A stretch of DNA of 64,000 nt from Lentzea tibetensis (GTDB lineage: Bacteria; Actinomycetota; Actinomycetes; Mycobacteriales; Pseudonocardiaceae). Below are positions 61,477 to 64,000 of this stretch, one piece after another. Numbering within the stretch: the first letter of the stretch is position 1; the number at the start of each line of letters is the position of its first letter. Both the position numbers and the translations under genes were made by a program. The notes under the pieces are model-generated. The model worked only from the letters and a program-made list of their open reading frames with translations. It did not search any database and was not told where the DNA came from. The stretch covers positions 186,001 to 250,000 of the forward strand of contig NZ_VOBR01000001.1 of NCBI RefSeq assembly GCF_007845675.1, given 5' to 3'.

Positions 61477-62647
61477 CGTCCAGCCTCGCCGCGCGGCCCT
61501 GCAGGTAGCGCTGCTCGGGGAGGCTGGTGGTCAGGCTCGCGGCCGTCCGGTAGCAGGACCGGGCGGCCTCGCGGTCTCCCGCCATCTCCAGCAGATGTGC
61601 TTTGACCGCGTGGAACCGGTGGTGTGCCGCGAGTTCCGCTTCGAGTGGTGCGAGGAGTGCGAGCCCTGCCCGTGGTCCGTGCGCCATTCCCCGTGCCACG
61701 GCGTGGTTCAGCGTCACGACCGGGCTCGGATCCAGCTGGTGCAGCAGCTGGTAGAGGCCGACGATTTGCCGCCAGTCGGTGTCTTCCGCTCGTTCGGCCT
61801 CGGCGTGCACCGCCGCGATGGCCGCCTGCACCTGGTACGGGCCGAGCGGCGCGGTCTTCAGCGTGTCGGTGATGAGCGCGATGCCTTCGCGGATCTCATC
61901 CTTCTTCCACCTGGCGCGGTCCTGCTCGTCGAGCGGGACGAGGTCGCCTTCCGGTGTCCTGCGCGCTTCGTGCCGCGCGTTCGTGAGGAGCATCAACGCC
62001 AGCAGTCCCGCGATCTCGCCGTCGTTCCGGATCGCGTGCATGGTCCTGGTGAGCCGAATGGCCTCGCCGGCCAGGTCGTTCCTGACGGCCGTGTAGCCCT
62101 CGTTGAAGATCAGGTACAGCACGTGCAGGACGGTGCGCAGCCGTTCCGGCAGCTCTTGTTCCGGCGGCAGGACGAACTTCGCGCCTCTGATCTTCTGCTT
62201 GGCGCGGCTGATGCGCTGGGCCATGGTGGCTTCGGGGACGAGGAACGCCTGCGCGATCTCGGTGGTGGTGAGGCCGCCGACCGCCCGGAGCGTCAGCCCG
62301 ATCTGGGACGCGGGCGTGAGGTCGGGGTGGCAGCACAACATCAGGAGGGTCAGCGTGTCGTCCTGATCGCTGACCTCCGGCTGTTCCTCCTGGGCCGCGT
62401 TCATTTCGCGCCTGCGTTGCGCGGTCTCGCTGCGGATCTGGTCGATCATGCGCCGGTTGGCGACCGTGACGAGCCAGCCGTCCGGCCGGTCGGGGATGCC
62501 TTGCTCCGGCCACTGCACAGCCGCCGCGAGCAGTGCTTCCTGCACCGCGTCCTCGGCGTGCTCGAAGTCGCCGTACTTGCGCACGACCGCCGCGAGGACC
62601 TGCGGCGCCAGCCGGCGCAGCAGGTCCTCGATCTCGCGCCCGGTCAC
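61466..62647 (-). CDS. ECF sigma factor with C-terminal extension (DUF6596, ECF42-like)
   Basis: The 393-residue protein closely resembles the sigma factor at 41624 along its length. It has region 2 (FEHAEDAVQEALLAAAVQWP), region 4 (GLTTTEIAQAFLVPEATMAQRISRAKQ) and the helical extension (HVLYLIFNEGYTAVRNDLAGEAIRLTR). It is coupled by GTGA overlap to an upstream YciI-like gene, the same module structure as at 41232-42832. Regulation is expected through its C-terminal extension. Confidence 0.88.
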   Translation of the reverse strand: MTGREIEDLLRRLAPQVLAAVVRKYGDFEHAEDAVQEALLAAAVQWPEQGIPDRPDGWLVTVANRRMIDQIRSETAQRRREMNAAQEEQPEVSDQDDTLTLLMLCCHPDLTPASQIGLTLRAVGGLTTTEIAQAFLVPEATMAQRISRAKQKIRGAKFVLPPEQELPERLRTVLHVLYLIFNEGYTAVRNDLAGEAIRLTRTMHAIRNDGEIAGLLALMLLTNARHEARRTPEGDLVPLDEQDRARWKKDEIREGIALITDTLKTAPLGPYQVQAAIAAVHAEAERAEDTDWRQIVGLYQLLHQLDPSPVVTLNHAVARGMAHGPRAGLALLAPLEAELAAHHRFHAVKAHLLEMAGDREAARSCYRTAASLTTSLPEQRYLQGRAARLDVTR

Positions 62648-63039
62648 ACGTCCTGACCGGAGAAGTCCATGATCGGCCGCACCACCACCGGCCCGAACCT
62701 GGCGTCCGGGAACCGCGCGGCGATCTCCACGGCCCGTTCCGGGGTCTCGCAGTCGACGATGAAGTAGCCCGCCATCTGCTCCTTGGCCTCGCCGTACGGG
62801 CCGTCCGTCGTGACCGGCACCTTGTTGTGGACCCGGACCGTCCTGGTGGTGATCGGGTCGGCCAGCGCCTGCCCCTCCACCAGCTCGCCCGACTCGGCGA
62901 TCTCGGCGAAGAGCGCCTCCTCACCCGCGACCATCTCGTCGCGCTCGGCCTGGGTCATGGCCTCGGCTTCCTCGGTGTTGAGGAAGACCGGGTGGCCCCA
63001 GGTGCGCGGGTTGCTGTAGATCATGATCAGGTACTTCAC
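62644..63039 (-). CDS. YciI-like DGPF-domain protein
   Basis: The 131-residue protein starts with VKYLIMIYSN and has the core DGPYGEAKEQMAGYFIVDC of the DGPF fold. AAGGAG precedes GTG 63039. Its stop overlaps the start of the ECF gene as GTGA. It is a paralogue of the protein at 41232. Confidence 0.85.
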   Translation of the reverse strand: MKYLIMIYSNPRTWGHPVFLNTEEAEAMTQAERDEMVAGEEALFAEIAESGELVEGQALADPITTRTVRVHNKVPVTTDGPYGEAKEQMAGYFIVDCETPERAVEIAARFPDARFGPVVVRPIMDFSGQDV

Positions 63040-63160
63040 GTCGGCTCCTTCTCGATCTGCCCAGCGTTTCGCATCGAGGTCGGAGCCGCGCGCCCAGGCT
63101 CGACATGGCTGCGGCGCGGGTGCGGCTTCACGGGCTGCGTCCGCCCGTACCCTCTGCGCA

Positions 63161-63529
63161 ATGGACAGGAAGCACATCGTCTGCGCGCTGACGTTCGGCG
63201 TACTGGCACTCCAGACCGCGGCGACCCTCATCTGGCCGAGCACCCCGACGCTCACCGGCGTGGCACTGGCCATCAACGCGGCGGCAGCGGTGTCCACGAC
63301 CCTCTTCCTGCGCCGCCCCGCACACGCCCCGTGGCTCGTGATCGCCTGGTGCGCGAGCTTCTTCGGCTGGCACGTGCTCGGCCTCGGCACGCTCGCCGAC
63401 TGGTGGACCCCGGACCTCGCGGCCGTGTTCGGCATCGCGAGGAGCCTCGAGCTGTCGATCGCCTACCAGGCGGTCGCGACCACCCTGGCGGCCTTCGCCG
63501 TCCACCTGGCGCTCCCCAGGAAGGCATGA
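63161..63529 (+). CDS. Small four-helix membrane protein of unknown family
   Basis: ATG 63161 gives 122 residues with about four hydrophobic segments (IVCALTFGVLALQTAATLI, LTGVALAINAAAAVSTTLF, APWLVIAWCASFFGWHVLGL, IAYQAVATTLAAFAVHLAL). No family is recognised. Monocistronic, divergent from the YciI gene. Confidence 0.6.
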   Translation: MDRKHIVCALTFGVLALQTAATLIWPSTPTLTGVALAINAAAAVSTTLFLRRPAHAPWLVIAWCASFFGWHVLGLGTLADWWTPDLAAVFGIARSLELSIAYQAVATTLAAFAVHLALPRKA

Positions 63530-63633
63530 GCGAGCACCGAAACGGACTACGGCATTCGACCAACAGATGTAACGCAGGTCACACCTCGCGACGACGGACT
63601 TGTGCGGGCTTTCCACATGCATGGAGGCAGCAC

Positions 63634-64000
63634 ATGTCCCTACGTCCATGGCGCCGCGCCGCCGTCACAGCCGCATTGGTGCTGATCACACCGGTCGCAC
63701 TGGCCGATCCGGCGCTCGCCGACCCCACCAACAACTCCCCCGCCAAGCTCACCAAGGCGGTCACTCTCAACGGGGTGCTGGGCCACCTCAGGGCCTTCCA
63801 GGCCATCTCCGACACCCACGGCGACCGGGCCGCGGGCAGGCCGGGGTTCCGCGCATCGGTCGACTACGTGGTCGACAAGCTCCGCAGGGCTGGCTACCAG
63901 CCGACCGTGCAGGAGTTCGAGTTCGCGTACCTCGAGGACAACTCCGCGCTGGAGCGGCTCTCCCCCACGCCGAAGCACTACCGGCAGAACCTCGACTTCG
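63634..64000 (+). CDS. Secreted M28-type aminopeptidase, N-terminal fragment
   Basis: ATG 63634 follows GGAGGCAGCAC and the frame stays open to the window end. A signal peptide (RPWRRAAVTAALVLITPVALADP) is followed by an N-terminal region typical of Streptomyces-type M28 aminopeptidases (LRAFQAISDTHGDRAAGRPG, VDYVVDKLRRAGYQPTVQEF). The zinc ligands and PA domain would lie beyond the window, so the class is inferred from the N-terminal pattern only. Confidence 0.68.
   Translation, partial: MSLRPWRRAAVTAALVLITPVALADPALADPTNNSPAKLTKAVTLNGVLGHLRAFQAISDTHGDRAAGRPGFRASVDYVVDKLRRAGYQPTVQEFEFAYLEDNSALERLSPTPKHYRQNLDF

Noticed and set aside
1-64000. tRNA or rRNA genes
   Set aside because: Reading both strands I saw no cloverleaf-like or rRNA-like sequence. 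A covariance-model scan would be decisive.

Overview
The window is high-GC actinobacterial chromosome. Codons strongly prefer G/C at the third position, GTG starts are frequent, and stops and starts overlap as GTGA or ATGA. There are many secreted multidomain enzymes, ECF sigma factors and a biosynthetic gene cluster. The protein families, including secreted FG-GAP enzymes with a recurring WHDWF motif and large LuxR-type ATPases, suggest a Pseudonocardiales actinomycete (Lentzea/Saccharothrix/Actinosynnema-like). That placement is inference; no rRNA or tRNA gene was seen.

Region 1 (1-10.9 kb) is a secretome region. After the N-terminus of a membrane protein comes a three-gene operon on the minus strand: a GH73-like glucosaminidase, a CHAP amidase/peptidase and a GH172 (DUF2961) enzyme. 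Each carries six blade-equivalents of the same 52-residue FG-GAP repeat. An SGNH/PKD esterase-like protein and a GH29 alpha-L-fucosidase with two discoidin-type domains follow on the plus strand.

Region 2 (10.8-23.4 kb) is a sugar uptake and oxidation locus. It holds a five-domain secreted protein (GSDH, PKD, CBM6, ThuA, DUF1080), two xylose-isomerase-like TIM-barrel proteins, a complete sugar ABC importer, a divergent ROK regulator with palindromic operators and a Gfo/Idh/MocA dehydrogenase. The families together point to metabolism of 3-keto sugars or glycosides.

Region 3 (23.35-24.04 kb) is a non-coding island with a degenerate tandem repeat of about 30 bp and a 133-bp near-perfect palindrome.

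Region 4 (25.0-33.4 kb) is the most striking part: a translationally coupled five-gene operon encoding a flavin monooxygenase, an NRPS with an adenylation domain interrupted by a methyltransferase (A-MT-A-PCP-C), a free methyltransferase, a P450 and a class I terpene synthase. It looks like a compact hybrid aminoacyl-terpenoid pathway.

Region 5 (33.4-43.4 kb) holds an alpha-carbonic anhydrase, a GAF protein, a pirin, two coupled LuxR-type ATPase regulators, two ECF sigma factors (one with a YciI partner) and a DUF998 protein. Region 6 (43.4-54.1 kb) is an eight-gene operon joining a peptide-type ABC importer to acyl-CoA enzymes (SDR, NDP-forming acyl-CoA synthetase, acyl-CoA dehydrogenase, enoyl-CoA hydratase). 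A divergent regulator fuses XRE and TetR helix-turn-helix domains, and a 22-bp perfect inverted repeat lies between them. Region 7 (54.1-64 kb) carries an alpha/beta hydrolase coupled to a TnpB-like RuvC protein without a zinc finger, an XRE protein, a frameshifted DUF574 methyltransferase, a DinB-SMR-SMR operon, a HEAT-repeat protein, an SRPBCC protein, a second ECF/YciI pair, a small membrane protein and the start of a secreted M28-type peptidase.
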